Origin: Gracilibacillus timonensis
GTDB lineage: Bacteria > Bacillota > Bacilli > Bacillales > Amphibacillaceae
Length of the DNA: 64,000 nt
Reading direction: 5' to 3'
Assembly: GCF_900086715.1 (NCBI RefSeq)
Contig: NZ_FLKH01000012.1
Span: forward strand, 1,054,001-1,118,000
Part shown: piece after piece, positions 24,558-33,439 of the stretch
How the letters are laid out: each line of letters opens with the position of its first letter
Position numbering within the stretch: the stretch's first letter is position 1
The notes under the pieces: generated by a model
The model's database searches: none
The model's input: the letters and a program-made list of their open reading frames with translations, nothing else
Told to the model about the DNA's origin: nothing
Translations under genes and position numbers: made by a program

Positions 24558-25229
24558 ATGAAACTATTTATCGTAGAAGATGATTCCGTCATTGCTCAAA
24601 AGATGAAAGAACATGTAGAAAAATGGGGATACGAAGGTACGGTGACAGAGGATTTTCAGCATGTCCTCTCCGAATTCATTGCCTTAGATCCGCAACTAGT
24701 ACTTATGGATATTTCGCTTCCTTTTTTCAATGGCTATTACTGGTGTGGCGAAATACGCAAGGTATCCAAAGTACCGATTATTTTCATTTCTTCCGCTGTA
24801 GATAATTTGAACATTGTCAGGGCGGTTGAAATGGGAGCGGATGACTACATTACTAAACCATTTGATTTGGAGGTGTTGATGGCAAAGATTCAAGCGATTC
24901 TCCGCCGGACATATGACTTTAGTGGAGATAGTCATTTAATGGAACATCAAGGGTTAATTTTTAATGTGAATAATTTTACGATTTCCTTTGCGGATAAAAC
25001 AGAAGAATTAACCAAGAATGAAGCAAAAATATTTCAAAAACTATTAGAAAATAGAGGGAAAATTATCAAACGGGATGCGTTAATGATGGCTCTGTGGGAG
25101 TCTGACAGTTTTGTCGATGATAGCGCATTATATACCAATATCAATCGATTGAGAAAGAAATTGCATCACATGGGGTTGGAGCATTATATTACGACAAAAA
25201 AAGGGGAAGGGTATATCATTGAGAGTTAA
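24558..25229 (+). CDS. bceR: BceR-like response regulator
   Basis: 223 aa, OmpR class. Receiver: IVEDDSVIAQKMKEH with the acidic pair near residue 5-8, phospho-acceptor Asp in LVLMDISLPFFNGYYWC, Thr/Ser at IFISSA and Lys in DDYITKPF. C-terminal winged helix: LTKNEAKIFQKLLENRGKIIKRD... TNINRLRKKLHHMGL. FFNGYYWC after the phospho-site is distinctive for BceR/BraR-like regulators. It is the first gene of a Bce module: regulator, intramembrane-sensing kinase, ABC ATPase and large permease, which together detect and remove cell-wall-active peptides such as bacitracin. The kinase start overlaps its end. Confidence 0.92.
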   Translation: MKLFIVEDDSVIAQKMKEHVEKWGYEGTVTEDFQHVLSEFIALDPQLVLMDISLPFFNGYYWCGEIRKVSKVPIIFISSAVDNLNIVRAVEMGADDYITKPFDLEVLMAKIQAILRRTYDFSGDSHLMEHQGLIFNVNNFTISFADKTEELTKNEAKIFQKLLENRGKIIKRDALMMALWESDSFVDDSALYTNINRLRKKLHHMGLEHYITTKKGEGYIIES

Positions 25230-26217
25230 CATGAAAATCTTATTAACCTATATAAATGATTATAAACGACCGATTGGTTTATGGCTATTGTTTGGTTTAA
25301 TCCATGTTCTCACCAGCTTTTTATATCAACTGCCGATGGAACGTTCTATGTTATGGCTGGTGGTGTGTGGCTTTATTGGAATGATTGCGGGGTGTTTCCA
25401 TTTCTATAACTATTACACGAAACATAAGGAATTGGAAGTTCTCCCTAGACAACCACATCTGGATATAGAGCAATTACCGAAGCCGGAAAACGTAATAGAG
25501 GCTGACTACCAGGCAATACTAAAAGAATTAACGACTGCACTTTCTCAGCTTGAACATACGAAAGCGCAAAACGAACAGGAAATATTAGACTATTTTACGA
25601 TGTGGGTACACCAAATAAAGGTACCAATTTCCGCGCTTCATTTAATTCTCCAAGAAGAAGACAGGGAAGTTTCTGCTGAAATGAGGGATCAGTTATTCAA
25701 AGTGGAACAATATGTGGAACTCCTCCTACAGTATGTACGGTTAGGCAGTTCATCTACTGATTATCAGTTCCATAAGATAGACTTGGATACAATGATTCGA
25801 GACACACTCAAAAAGTATGCCTCCCTCTTTATTCGAAAAAGACTACCTGTCCGTTATGATGGTGTAGATCAACGTGTGATCACGGATTCAAAATGGTTGG
25901 GCTTTGTATTAGAACAACTATTATCTAATGCCTTGAAATACACCAATAAAGGAGTTATTTCAATTTATTGGGAAGAACATGCAATAGTGATAGAGGATAC
26001 TGGCATCGGGATTCGTCCAGAAGATATACCGCGTGTAGGCGAAAAGAATTTCACCGGTTTTACCGGCCGCCAGCATAAAAGTGCCAGTGGTATTGGACTT
26101 CATCTTTCCAAGCAAATTCTAGCGAAACTCGGGCATAAGATCGAAATAGAATCAGAAGTGGATAAAGGTACGAAGGTTTCCATTCTGTTTGATCCTGGGC
26201 AAATAACAATCGAATAG
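25219..26217 (+). CDS. bceS: BceS-like intramembrane-sensing histidine kinase
   Basis: 332 aa. TTG 25219 overlaps the regulator by 11 bases and has GGGGAAGGG upstream; ATG 25231 is the alternative. Two closely spaced membrane helices (IGLWLLFGLIHVLTSFLY and LWLVVCGFIGMIAGCFHF) leave almost no extracellular loop, the mark of intramembrane-sensing kinases that need their ABC transporter to detect the drug. The H box is MWVHQIKVPISALHL; N, G1 and G2 boxes are LLSNALKYT, EDTGIGI and SGIGLHLSK. It would phosphorylate the BceR-like regulator. Confidence 0.92.
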   Translation: MRVNMKILLTYINDYKRPIGLWLLFGLIHVLTSFLYQLPMERSMLWLVVCGFIGMIAGCFHFYNYYTKHKELEVLPRQPHLDIEQLPKPENVIEADYQAILKELTTALSQLEHTKAQNEQEILDYFTMWVHQIKVPISALHLILQEEDREVSAEMRDQLFKVEQYVELLLQYVRLGSSSTDYQFHKIDLDTMIRDTLKKYASLFIRKRLPVRYDGVDQRVITDSKWLGFVLEQLLSNALKYTNKGVISIYWEEHAIVIEDTGIGIRPEDIPRVGEKNFTGFTGRQHKSASGIGLHLSKQILAKLGHKIEIESEVDKGTKVSILFDPGQITIE

Positions 26218-26245
26218 CTATCTAACAAAAACGTTAGAAACAAAG

Positions 26246-26289
26246 GAGAAATGTCAGATCGAACGGTAGAATGGCATTTCTCTTTTTTG
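26246..26289 (+). terminator. Intra-operon terminator between bceS and bceA
   Basis: A 10-bp stem (26246-26255 with 26273-26282, one G-U) followed by TTTTTT. It separates the sensory genes from the transporter genes, so the latter need their own promoter. Confidence 0.8.
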
Positions 26290-26302
26290 CTATCGTATAA
26301 GT

Positions 26303-26320
26303 AGCAACAAGATAGTTGCT
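26303..26320 (+). promoter_or_regulatory. Inverted repeat before bceA, candidate control site
   Basis: AGCAAC (26303-26308) and GTTGCT (26315-26320) flank 6 bases, 9 bases before the ribosome binding site. It could be a BceR operator or an mRNA hairpin; it does not match the usual BceR inverted repeat. Confidence 0.3.
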
Positions 26321-26338
26321 CAAAGAAAGGAGACTAGT

Positions 26339-27106
26339 ATGACACTGTTACAAGTTCAACATTTAGGAAAAGTTTATACAACAAGATTTGGAGGGAATCA
26401 AGTAGAGGCATTATCTGATGTTTCATTCAGCGTTGATTCCGGGGATTATATCGCTATTATGGGTGAATCGGGTTCTGGTAAAACAACGCTATTAAATATT
26501 CTTGCGGCATTGGATAAACCAACACGAGGCAATGTAATATTAAATCGAAAAAATATGGTGCACATACCCGAAAACGAAATTTCTGCATTTCGGCGTAATC
26601 ATTTGGGATTTGTCTTTCAGGATTTTAACCTGTTAGATACGTTTTCCATTCAAGATAATATCTTTGTTCCCTTGGTGCTAGCTGGAAAAAAGCATAAAGA
26701 AATGGAACAAAAACTAATGCCGATAGCAAAGAAACTTGGTATTGAGAATATCTTAGCCAAATTTCCCTATGAGATATCTGGCGGTCAGAAGCAAAGAGCA
26801 GCTGTTGCCAGAGCATTAATTGCGAATCCGGAATTAATCTTGGCAGATGAGCCAACTGGTGCACTGGATTCAAAATCTTCTGATGACTTATTGGAACAAT
26901 TCGAACAAATTAATGCGGAAGGTCAGACGATTCTCATGGTAACTCATAGCATTCGAGCTGCCAGCCATGCCAAACGAGTATTGTTTATCAAAGACGGCAA
27001 TGTATTTCATGAGTTGTATAAAGGGGAGACATCAAATGAGGAAATGTTCCAAAAAATCTCTCATACGTTAACAGTGTTAGCTACGGGGGAGGATAGCAAT
27101 GCGTAA
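26339..27106 (+). CDS. bceA: BceA-like ABC transporter ATPase
   Basis: 255 aa, MacB/LolD-type ATPase. Walker A GESGSGKTTLLN, Q loop FVFQDFNLLDTFS, signature ISGGQKQRAAVARAL, Walker B LILADEPTGALDS, switch MVTHS. FQDFNLLDT is the wording shared by BceA/VraD/PsdA proteins. Preceded by GAAAGGAG. Its stop overlaps the start of the large permease (8 bases), with which it forms the mechanotransmission-type exporter that frees lipid-linked wall precursors from bacitracin-like drugs. Confidence 0.94.
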   Translation: MTLLQVQHLGKVYTTRFGGNQVEALSDVSFSVDSGDYIAIMGESGSGKTTLLNILAALDKPTRGNVILNRKNMVHIPENEISAFRRNHLGFVFQDFNLLDTFSIQDNIFVPLVLAGKKHKEMEQKLMPIAKKLGIENILAKFPYEISGGQKQRAAVARALIANPELILADEPTGALDSKSSDDLLEQFEQINAEGQTILMVTHSIRAASHAKRVLFIKDGNVFHELYKGETSNEEMFQKISHTLTVLATGEDSNA

Positions 27107-29117
27107 TGGCTTTTATTTGAAAATGGCGGCAGACAGTATTCGCAAAAATAGCAAAATGTATTTACCTTTTATCATTTCTTGTATTAGTACGATCATGATG
27201 ACGTATATTATCCAGGCATTATCCACCAACCCGGGACTTGCGGATATTCCAGGCGGAGCTAACTTACAAACTATTTTGTCCATGGGATATTTTGTCTTGC
27301 TTATCTTTTCCACTATTTTTCTTTTTTATATGAATAGTTTTTTAATGAAAGATAGGAAAAGGGAATTTGGCGTCTACAACATTTTGGGTATGGATAAAAA
27401 GCATATCACGAAAATGCTTGCTTACGAAACATTTTATATTGGTGTATGCAGTATGATCGTAGGGTTAATTGCCGGCACGATCCTGAATAAAGTATGCGTA
27501 CTATTGATTCGCCAAATGATGGGGGCGAATGTAGCGCTTGGATTTGAATTTTCTTCTGGAGCCGTTATATGGACACTAAGCTTCTTTACCATCATTTTTC
27601 TAATGATTTTAATGGGGAATGTCTATCAAATTCGCTTAGCTCATCCGATAGATCTGCTGAAAAGCGGAAATGTTGGAGAAAAAGAGCCGAAAACCAAAAT
27701 TTTTCTTTCCATTCTCGGTGTACTACTAACGGGTTGGGGATATTATATTGCGTTAACCTTACAATCTCCCATTCAAGGCATGCCTTATGTCTTGCTAGCA
27801 GCAGTCGTAATTATTGCAGGTACTTACCTCTTATTTACGACGGGAAGTATTGCCGTACTCAAAATCTTAAAAAACAATAAAAATTATTATTATCAGACCA
27901 ACCATTTTATTCCGGTTTCCGGTATGATCTATCGGATGAAAAAGAATGCGGTAGGGCTTGGAAACATTACGGTTTTATCTGTGGGTGTTATTTTATTACT
28001 TTCGATTGCTGTTTCCTTATATATTATATCGGAGGGGGATGGCAATTCACAATATTCTGGCAATGTCATTTCAGAGGTAAGGTTATCAGAAGATGTAGCG
28101 GACACGGGGGAAGAAATAAAAGCAGATCTCAATGAACTCATTGATCAAACCGCTACGGAAACGAATCAAACAGTTACCGGGTCATCCACTAATCTCTATC
28201 TTACTTTTCAGACGATAGCTACAGAAGATGGTTTTGAAGTCACCAAAGATGCTTATTCGATGTTAGGGAATCAGCGTACAGTCGGTTTATATTTCACGGA
28301 TCAGGATAATTACAATCAGTTAACAGGCGATCATATATCGCTTGATGAAAATGAAGTGTATATACATGGGACGAATGATGAATATCCAAACGAAACTCTT
28401 TCACTGATGGATCATCAATTTACTGCCAATGTCATGGGAAATATGGAAGAGTTCTCAATGGGCAGTGAAACGACAAGTGCCGTTGGGGCTACCTATTATA
28501 TCATTGTCGAAAATGTAGCTGTTCTTCGACAAATTGACCAGCAGCAACAAGAAATATTGGAGGAATATGCTGCGGGCACGAATGTGTCTACACAAATCCA
28601 TTTAGAACAAGGGATCAATGAGCAACAAGAAATAGCATTTGGCGACCAGCTGCGATCTAACATGGAACAAGCAGGTATGGACATTGTTGTCGTAGATACC
28701 AGAACAGAAGCAGCGAGTGATCTACAAGCTCTCCGAAGTGGTGTGTTGTTTATCGTCTTGAATTTAGCGATCTTACTGTTGTTAATGACGGTACTGATTA
28801 TTTACTATAAACAGACATCGGAGGCGTATGATGATCAAGAGCGCTTTTCCATCTTACAAAAAATTGGTCTGAATCAATCAGAAATTAAAAAAGCAATCAA
28901 ATCTCAGATTTTGACCGTGTTTTTCTTACCTGTAATCGTAACAGGAATCCATATTTTAGCACTTTATCTTCTGATGAGAAAATTGATGATTCTAGTGATG
29001 ATCAATCAAGTGAATTTATTTCCCGTTGGTCTGCTTCTCGCTTTTTTGGTTTTCTTGATTGCTTATGTGATTGTTTACCGGATAACGGCTCGGGTTTATT
29101 ACAAGATAGTTCAATAA
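27099..29117 (+). CDS. bceB: BceB-like ABC permease (10 TM, large extracellular domain)
   Basis: 672 aa. FYLKMAADSIRKNSKMYLPFIISC opens the first helix; FtsX-like segments follow (KDRKREFGVYNILGMDKKHI, MGNVYQIRLAHPIDLLKSGN). A roughly 200-residue hydrophilic extracellular domain sits between helices 7 and 8 (about residues 315-540), rich in Q, N and T. Helices 8-10 close the protein. This is the BceB/VraG/PsdB architecture that also forms the sensory complex with the BceS kinase. The length matches the family. Confidence 0.94.
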   Translation: MRNGFYLKMAADSIRKNSKMYLPFIISCISTIMMTYIIQALSTNPGLADIPGGANLQTILSMGYFVLLIFSTIFLFYMNSFLMKDRKREFGVYNILGMDKKHITKMLAYETFYIGVCSMIVGLIAGTILNKVCVLLIRQMMGANVALGFEFSSGAVIWTLSFFTIIFLMILMGNVYQIRLAHPIDLLKSGNVGEKEPKTKIFLSILGVLLTGWGYYIALTLQSPIQGMPYVLLAAVVIIAGTYLLFTTGSIAVLKILKNNKNYYYQTNHFIPVSGMIYRMKKNAVGLGNITVLSVGVILLLSIAVSLYIISEGDGNSQYSGNVISEVRLSEDVADTGEEIKADLNELIDQTATETNQTVTGSSTNLYLTFQTIATEDGFEVTKDAYSMLGNQRTVGLYFTDQDNYNQLTGDHISLDENEVYIHGTNDEYPNETLSLMDHQFTANVMGNMEEFSMGSETTSAVGATYYIIVENVAVLRQIDQQQQEILEEYAAGTNVSTQIHLEQGINEQQEIAFGDQLRSNMEQAGMDIVVVDTRTEAASDLQALRSGVLFIVLNLAILLLLMTVLIIYYKQTSEAYDDQERFSILQKIGLNQSEIKKAIKSQILTVFFLPVIVTGIHILALYLLMRKLMILVMINQVNLFPVGLLLAFLVFLIAYVIVYRITARVYYKIVQ

Positions 29118-29146
29118 ATGATGTCATAAGAGAGGGGTGATGCTGT

Positions 29147-29431
29147 ATGCATTTGAGTCTATTCGAGTTACTGCTTATTTTTGTTGGCGGGATGGTTATT
29201 TTAGGGGTTCAATTTTTCTTATCGACTAGAAAGAATCGATTAATGGGGCTTCTTTTCCCGCTAGTATCTTTGGGCTATTTCCTATATATGTTTTTACAAT
29301 CAGATATCTTTGCTGATATGTCCTTCGGTATGAAAACGTATATGCTAATTGCTCAAAATATCCCAACACTTCTTTTGCTGGGGATTTACTTTGCCTCCCG
29401 TTACCGTATGAATAAGCGAAGGGAGGGGTAA
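29147..29431 (+). CDS. Small membrane protein in the Bce operon (94 aa)
   Basis: Three hydrophobic helices (LLLIFVGGMVILGVQFFL, LLFPLVSLGYFLYMFLQ, YMLIAQNIPTLLLLGIYFA) and a basic C-terminus RYRMNKRREG. AGAGGGGTGATG precedes the ATG, 29 bases after bceB. Not recognised as a named family. Short membrane proteins downstream of Bce transporters occur in Bacillaceae, so an accessory or negative-feedback role is conceivable but unproven. A terminator follows. Confidence 0.7.
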   Translation: MHLSLFELLLIFVGGMVILGVQFFLSTRKNRLMGLLFPLVSLGYFLYMFLQSDIFADMSFGMKTYMLIAQNIPTLLLLGIYFASRYRMNKRREG

Positions 29432-29462
29432 CGGAGTATTCAATGTCATTTCCATGATAAAG

Positions 29463-29490
29463 AACCGGACTGTTTTTGTCCGGTTTTCCT
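29463..29490 (+). terminator. Terminator of the Bce operon, shared with convergent kinase gene
   Basis: AACCGGAC (29463-29470) pairs with GTCCGGTT (29478-29485), loop TGTTTTT, then TTCCTT. Symmetric, so it may also stop the minus-strand kinase transcript. Confidence 0.8.
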
Positions 29491-29505
29491 TATGATTCAA
29501 AGAGA

Positions 29506-30891
29506 TCAGCGTGGTAAAACAATACGACACTCTGTTCCGATATTTGGCTTGCTTTTGATCGTAATATCTCCATGATGAGCCAAGATAATTTGTTTGGCAA
29601 TGGCCATTCCCAGGCCAGTTCCCGCATTACCCTCGGCAGAATTAGTTCCCCGGAAATAGCGATCAAATAAACGGTCGACAGTTTCTTGACTCATACCAAT
29701 TCCATCATCCTGTATGGTAATATGAATGCTGTCTGTTGTTTGCTGTAGTTTGATTCGGACGCTAGTGTTAGCTGGATTATGCTTGCTGCTATTTGCCAAA
29801 AGATTCTCTAACGCTCGTTTTAGGTATTTGCTATCGATAGCATAGAAAATAGGCTCTTGATTCGTTTCAAAAGAGAATGTTTGTTGTTTAGCATCTGGCA
29901 TCTTCTCCATTTGCTCCACAATTCCTTTAATAAAAGATACCAAATTCATTGGTTTTAGTTGGATGGGGATGGCCTCATTTTTTAATTGAAACGTTAAGTT
30001 AAAGTCCTTAATAAGTTGCTCCATATATTCGACGCGGTCTTCCATCGTCTTCGCAAAATGGCGTATCTCTTCTTGTTTCCAATGGTATTCATCGGAAGCC
30101 ATGATTGTAGTATATCCTTTAATGGTGGATAAAGGGGTTTTTAAATCATGGGAGATCCCTGTCATCCATTCTTCTCTTGACTTCTCTAATAACTCCCTCT
30201 CGGATCGGCTTTGTTTTAATGTTGACGTGAGGTTAGAGAGCGCAAGCATCAGATCTTGATACACTTTGTGTTTTGTATTGTTTCTTTTCTTTTTTTGGAG
30301 TGGCTCCTCATATGTTCCTTTTGATAACTGGTCGATCCAAGATACGACATGTAACAGAGGAGCACCTAATTGCTTTCCAAAAAAGAGAGCAATGAAAATC
30401 CCGATCACAAGGATGGAGAGGATCCATAGGTTATTCGCCCAATAATAAAAGGGATTATTACTAGCCGCTGGTTTTCCCATAACCCAAGTCAGGTCATGAT
30501 CGTCTATTGTTTCATACCAAGTGGACAGCTGATAGCCTTTGTTAGCCGGATAGACGTAATCAGAAACCAATTCCCCAGGAGCATAATGTTCTTGAATCGA
30601 TACTGGTTTATTATAGGAAAAAGATTCATTACCGTTTTCATCTAATATCTGCAGCCACATCCGATTGTTTTGCAAATCTTCCTTAACGGTAGGACTTATA
30701 TCTATCTGTTGATTTTGAATCCGTGTATCCTCTGCGATCCTATCCATGGATAATGGAGAGGCTTCCGGTTGATGATCTCGAAGAAAAAAACTGAAAAGAC
30801 TGATACTAACAACAAGTAATATTCCCCAAATCACCATTAGCCAAAAAAGCCGCGAAACGAAATAAACGGCTACTCTATTTCTTAGATTCAT
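29506..30891 (-). CDS. Sensor histidine kinase (BcrK/LanK-like, divergent from ABC genes)
   Basis: 461 aa. One membrane helix near residue 14-34 (FWLMVIWGILLVVSISLFSFF), an extracellular sensor of about 110 residues, a second helix (NLWILSILVIGIFIALFF), a HAMP-like linker, then HisKA with MTGISHDLKTPLSTIKGY and a HATPase_c domain (LLANSSKHN, IQDDGIGM, GTGLGMAIAKQ). The start overlaps the regulator's stop by 4 bases (ATGA). It faces a BcrA-like three-gene ABC transporter, as in bacitracin and lantibiotic self-protection loci, so it probably senses a wall-active peptide. Confidence 0.9.
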   Translation of the reverse strand: MNLRNRVAVYFVSRLFWLMVIWGILLVVSISLFSFFLRDHQPEASPLSMDRIAEDTRIQNQQIDISPTVKEDLQNNRMWLQILDENGNESFSYNKPVSIQEHYAPGELVSDYVYPANKGYQLSTWYETIDDHDLTWVMGKPAASNNPFYYWANNLWILSILVIGIFIALFFGKQLGAPLLHVVSWIDQLSKGTYEEPLQKKKRNNTKHKVYQDLMLALSNLTSTLKQSRSERELLEKSREEWMTGISHDLKTPLSTIKGYTTIMASDEYHWKQEEIRHFAKTMEDRVEYMEQLIKDFNLTFQLKNEAIPIQLKPMNLVSFIKGIVEQMEKMPDAKQQTFSFETNQEPIFYAIDSKYLKRALENLLANSSKHNPANTSVRIKLQQTTDSIHITIQDDGIGMSQETVDRLFDRYFRGTNSAEGNAGTGLGMAIAKQIILAHHGDITIKSKPNIGTECRIVLPR

Positions 30892-31607
30892 GGTAATTCC
30901 CTATCCGCTTCAAAGATATATCCCAGACCTCTCACTGTTTTAATCCAGCGGGGATTACTTGGATCATCCTCTAATTTTTCGCGCAGGCGCCTCACATGAA
31001 CCATTACGGTATTATCTCCACCGTAATATTCTCCCCATACATCTCGATAGATTTGATGCTTACTTAACACTTGATGAGGATGTTCGCAAAAATACAGCAA
31101 CAATTTCAGTTCTAAAAGGGGACAGTCTATTTGCTCCCCTTTAACAATTAACTTTCCACTATTAGCATCTGCAGTAAAATAACCATAGTCATACACCGTT
31201 TTCGCCCGATGATTGGTTTCGGCTTGCTTGGATCGTTTTAATTGTGCTTTCACACGTGCAACTACTTCTAAAGGGTTAAAAGGTTTCGTAATATAATCAT
31301 CCCCACCAAGACTAAATCCTTGTAACTTATCCAAATCCGTTGTTTTCGCTGTTAAAAATAAGATAGGAACCGAGGTCTGCGCGCGAAGCCTGCTGCAAAG
31401 TGTAAAGCCATCGACATCAGGTAACATCACATCTAATAAAAGAATGGCAGGATTATTTTTAATTGTTTGCGATGTTGCTTCTTGTCCTGTGCTTGCTTGA
31501 TAGATATGTTGAAAACCTTCTTTTGTAAAGACAGTTGTTAATAAATCTAGAATATAGGGATCATCATCAATCATCAGAATGGAATAGTCTTCTGCTTGGA
31601 ATGGCAA
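30888..31607 (-). CDS. OmpR-family response regulator
   Basis: 239 aa from a TTG with AAAGGAGG upstream. Receiver with acidic pair in ILMIDDDPYILDLL, phospho-acceptor in LLLDVMLPDVDGFTLC, Lys in DDYITKPFNPLEVV; winged helix ending MVHVRRLREKLEDD... TVRGLGYIFE. It is cotranscribed with the downstream kinase. The divergent ABC operon is its likely target: a direct repeat TTAAG-N6-TTAAG lies in the shared 153-base intergenic region, typical for this class. Confidence 0.92.
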   Translation of the reverse strand: MPFQAEDYSILMIDDDPYILDLLTTVFTKEGFQHIYQASTGQEATSQTIKNNPAILLLDVMLPDVDGFTLCSRLRAQTSVPILFLTAKTTDLDKLQGFSLGGDDYITKPFNPLEVVARVKAQLKRSKQAETNHRAKTVYDYGYFTADANSGKLIVKGEQIDCPLLELKLLLYFCEHPHQVLSKHQIYRDVWGEYYGGDNTVMVHVRRLREKLEDDPSNPRWIKTVRGLGYIFEADRELP

Positions 31608-31682
31608 TGTGTTGTCCTCCTTTGTTATTATTCTATCATTTTACACAATAATGAATGGCATTGTAATCCCTTATACACTTTG

Positions 31683-31698
31683 TTAAGGAGATGTTAAG
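31683..31698 (+). promoter_or_regulatory. Direct repeat TTAAG, candidate response-regulator site
   Basis: TTAAG at 31683-31687 and again at 31694-31698, one helical turn (11 bp) apart, about 65 bases before the ABC ATPase start. OmpR-class regulators bind such tandem half sites upstream of their targets. Confidence 0.5.
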
Positions 31699-31760
31699 AA
31701 AGAGTTATGCTCGCGTTTAGAAGATTTCGATTATGATAGGGATAAGCGAGGTGAGGAGAA

Positions 31761-32672
31761 ATGAATGATCAAATTGTAGTGACAAACAATCTGACCAAAA
31801 AATTCAAGAAAAACATTTCCGTTGACAAATTAAACATGTGTATTAAACGAGGACAAATTTATGGTTTTTTAGGGCCGAACGGAGCTGGTAAAACGACGAC
31901 CATACGAATGTTATTAGGTTTAATACAACCAAGCCAAGGAAGTATTGAAATTTTTCATCAAAACCTAAATAAAAAGCGCATCTCCATATTACAACGCATT
32001 GGATCCTTGGTTGAGTCGCCAACCTATTACGGTAATTTAACTGGTCGTGAAAATTTAGAAGCCGTGCGAAGATTACGGGGCATTCCGGAAAAACGAATGG
32101 ATGAAGTGCTCGAAATTGTCCGATTAACGAAAGTGGCCAATCGATTAACCAGAGAGTATTCGCTTGGTATGAAGCAGCGGCTTGGCATTGCTTCGGCTCT
32201 ACTTAGTGAGCCAGATCTATTAATTTTAGATGAGCCAACCAATGGTTTGGATCCATCCGGTATTCAAGAAATTCGGGAATTAATTAAACAACTACCTGAA
32301 TCTGGGATGAGTGTGCTGGTGTCTAGTCATTTGTTAAGTGAGATTGATCAGATGGCTACAGAGGTCGGCATTATTAATGGCGGCAAAATGATTTTTCAAG
32401 ATTCGATCGAACAATTAAGGCAAAAGCGTAAATCATTATTAAAAGTTGGGGTGAGTGATGGAAGTGCCTCTCATTCGATATTAAAAAGACAAGGAATCCA
32501 ATCGCAATGGCAAGATGATTATTTATGGTTAAAGGAAACAAAACCTGAATTTGTCTCTGAAATCAATGCACTGCTTGTTCGTTCTGGAATATCAGTATAT
32601 CGTCTGGAGGAAGTGACCAAGTCGTTAGAAGATATCTTTCTAGAATTAACTGGTACCGAGGGTAGTCTATGA
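31761..32672 (+). CDS. ABC transporter ATPase, BcrA/LanF-like
   Basis: 303 aa. Walker A GPNGAGKTTTIRML, signature YSLGMKQRLGIASAL, Walker B LLILDEPTNGLDPSG, switch SSHLLSEIDQ. Text and length match BcrA (bacitracin export) and LanF (lantibiotic immunity) proteins; the approximately 80-residue C-terminal extension (VEEVTKSLEDIFLELT-like end) is also typical. Good ribosome binding site (GAGGTGAGGAG). First gene of a three-gene transporter operon divergent from a two-component system. Confidence 0.9.
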   Translation: MNDQIVVTNNLTKKFKKNISVDKLNMCIKRGQIYGFLGPNGAGKTTTIRMLLGLIQPSQGSIEIFHQNLNKKRISILQRIGSLVESPTYYGNLTGRENLEAVRRLRGIPEKRMDEVLEIVRLTKVANRLTREYSLGMKQRLGIASALLSEPDLLILDEPTNGLDPSGIQEIRELIKQLPESGMSVLVSSHLLSEIDQMATEVGIINGGKMIFQDSIEQLRQKRKSLLKVGVSDGSASHSILKRQGIQSQWQDDYLWLKETKPEFVSEINALLVRSGISVYRLEEVTKSLEDIFLELTGTEGSL

Positions 32673-33427
32673 GACAGTTATTATGGGCAGATAAAATCAA
32701 ATTAAAACGTTCCTCCATACTGATTATTGTCTTACTGGTACCACTCTTGATCTTAGGGTATGAATTAGTCAATCTTACTTATCGAGGGGAGTTTGTAGAG
32801 GAGCAAGCAGAGCTGTTTCAAGCACGCTCGATGTGGATCTATTTATTGTATGATAACAGTCTATTGTTGGGTCTTGGATTTCCTTTAGCAACCACACTGA
32901 CTGCATCGGTTATAGCCAATATTGAACATCAAGCGAACGGTTGGAAACAGACTTTATCGTTACCACTTTCTAGAGTGCGTGTGTATCTCAGTAAATTTAT
33001 CTGGCTTTTCATCAGTCTGTTTTTCTCAATCACTATTTTTATGCTTGGCATGCTTTTGTTAGGAAAGGTGTTAGGGTTTGAAGGAACTACACCATGGGGC
33101 CTGTTGTTAGGAGATAGTTATAGTATGTTGATTGTTGTATTACCAATGATGTCTGTTCAGCTTTGGTTATCAATGACATTTAAAAATCAGGCTTTCTCGA
33201 TACTTGTTGGAGCTATTTTCTCCATGATGGGACTTTTTTTAGCAGCGGCACAAACAACCAGATGGTTTCCGCTAGCCTATCCCAGTCAAGCGTCAACCAT
33301 TATTTTGCAATATGAAGGCTTAGGCTATAATACAGACCTGTCTGCCTATCTAGTCATTAGTTTTTGTTTAGGGATGATTTTATTGGTTTTCGGTGCTGTT
33401 CAATTTGCTAGAAAGGAAGTTAAATAG
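32669..33427 (+). CDS. ABC permease, LanE/LanG-like (first)
   Basis: 252 aa; ATG overlaps the ATPase stop (ATGA). It begins LLWADKIKLKRSSILIIVLLVPLLIL, the basic motif plus first helix shared by lantibiotic-immunity permeases, and has about six helices. ANIEHQANGWKQTLSLPLSR after helix 2 is the conserved cytosolic loop (E-x-x-x-x-W-K) of this ABC2_membrane_4-type family. It pairs with the next gene's product as a heterodimeric membrane unit. Confidence 0.87.
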   Translation: MRQLLWADKIKLKRSSILIIVLLVPLLILGYELVNLTYRGEFVEEQAELFQARSMWIYLLYDNSLLLGLGFPLATTLTASVIANIEHQANGWKQTLSLPLSRVRVYLSKFIWLFISLFFSITIFMLGMLLLGKVLGFEGTTPWGLLLGDSYSMLIVVLPMMSVQLWLSMTFKNQAFSILVGAIFSMMGLFLAAAQTTRWFPLAYPSQASTIILQYEGLGYNTDLSAYLVISFCLGMILLVFGAVQFARKEVK

Positions 33428-33439
33428 GGAGGGATACAA

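Noticed and set aside
26290-26338. Canonical BceR operator before bceA
   Set aside because: No TNACA-N4-TGTNA-type inverted repeat is present; only the AGCAAC/GTTGCT dyad, kept at low confidence.
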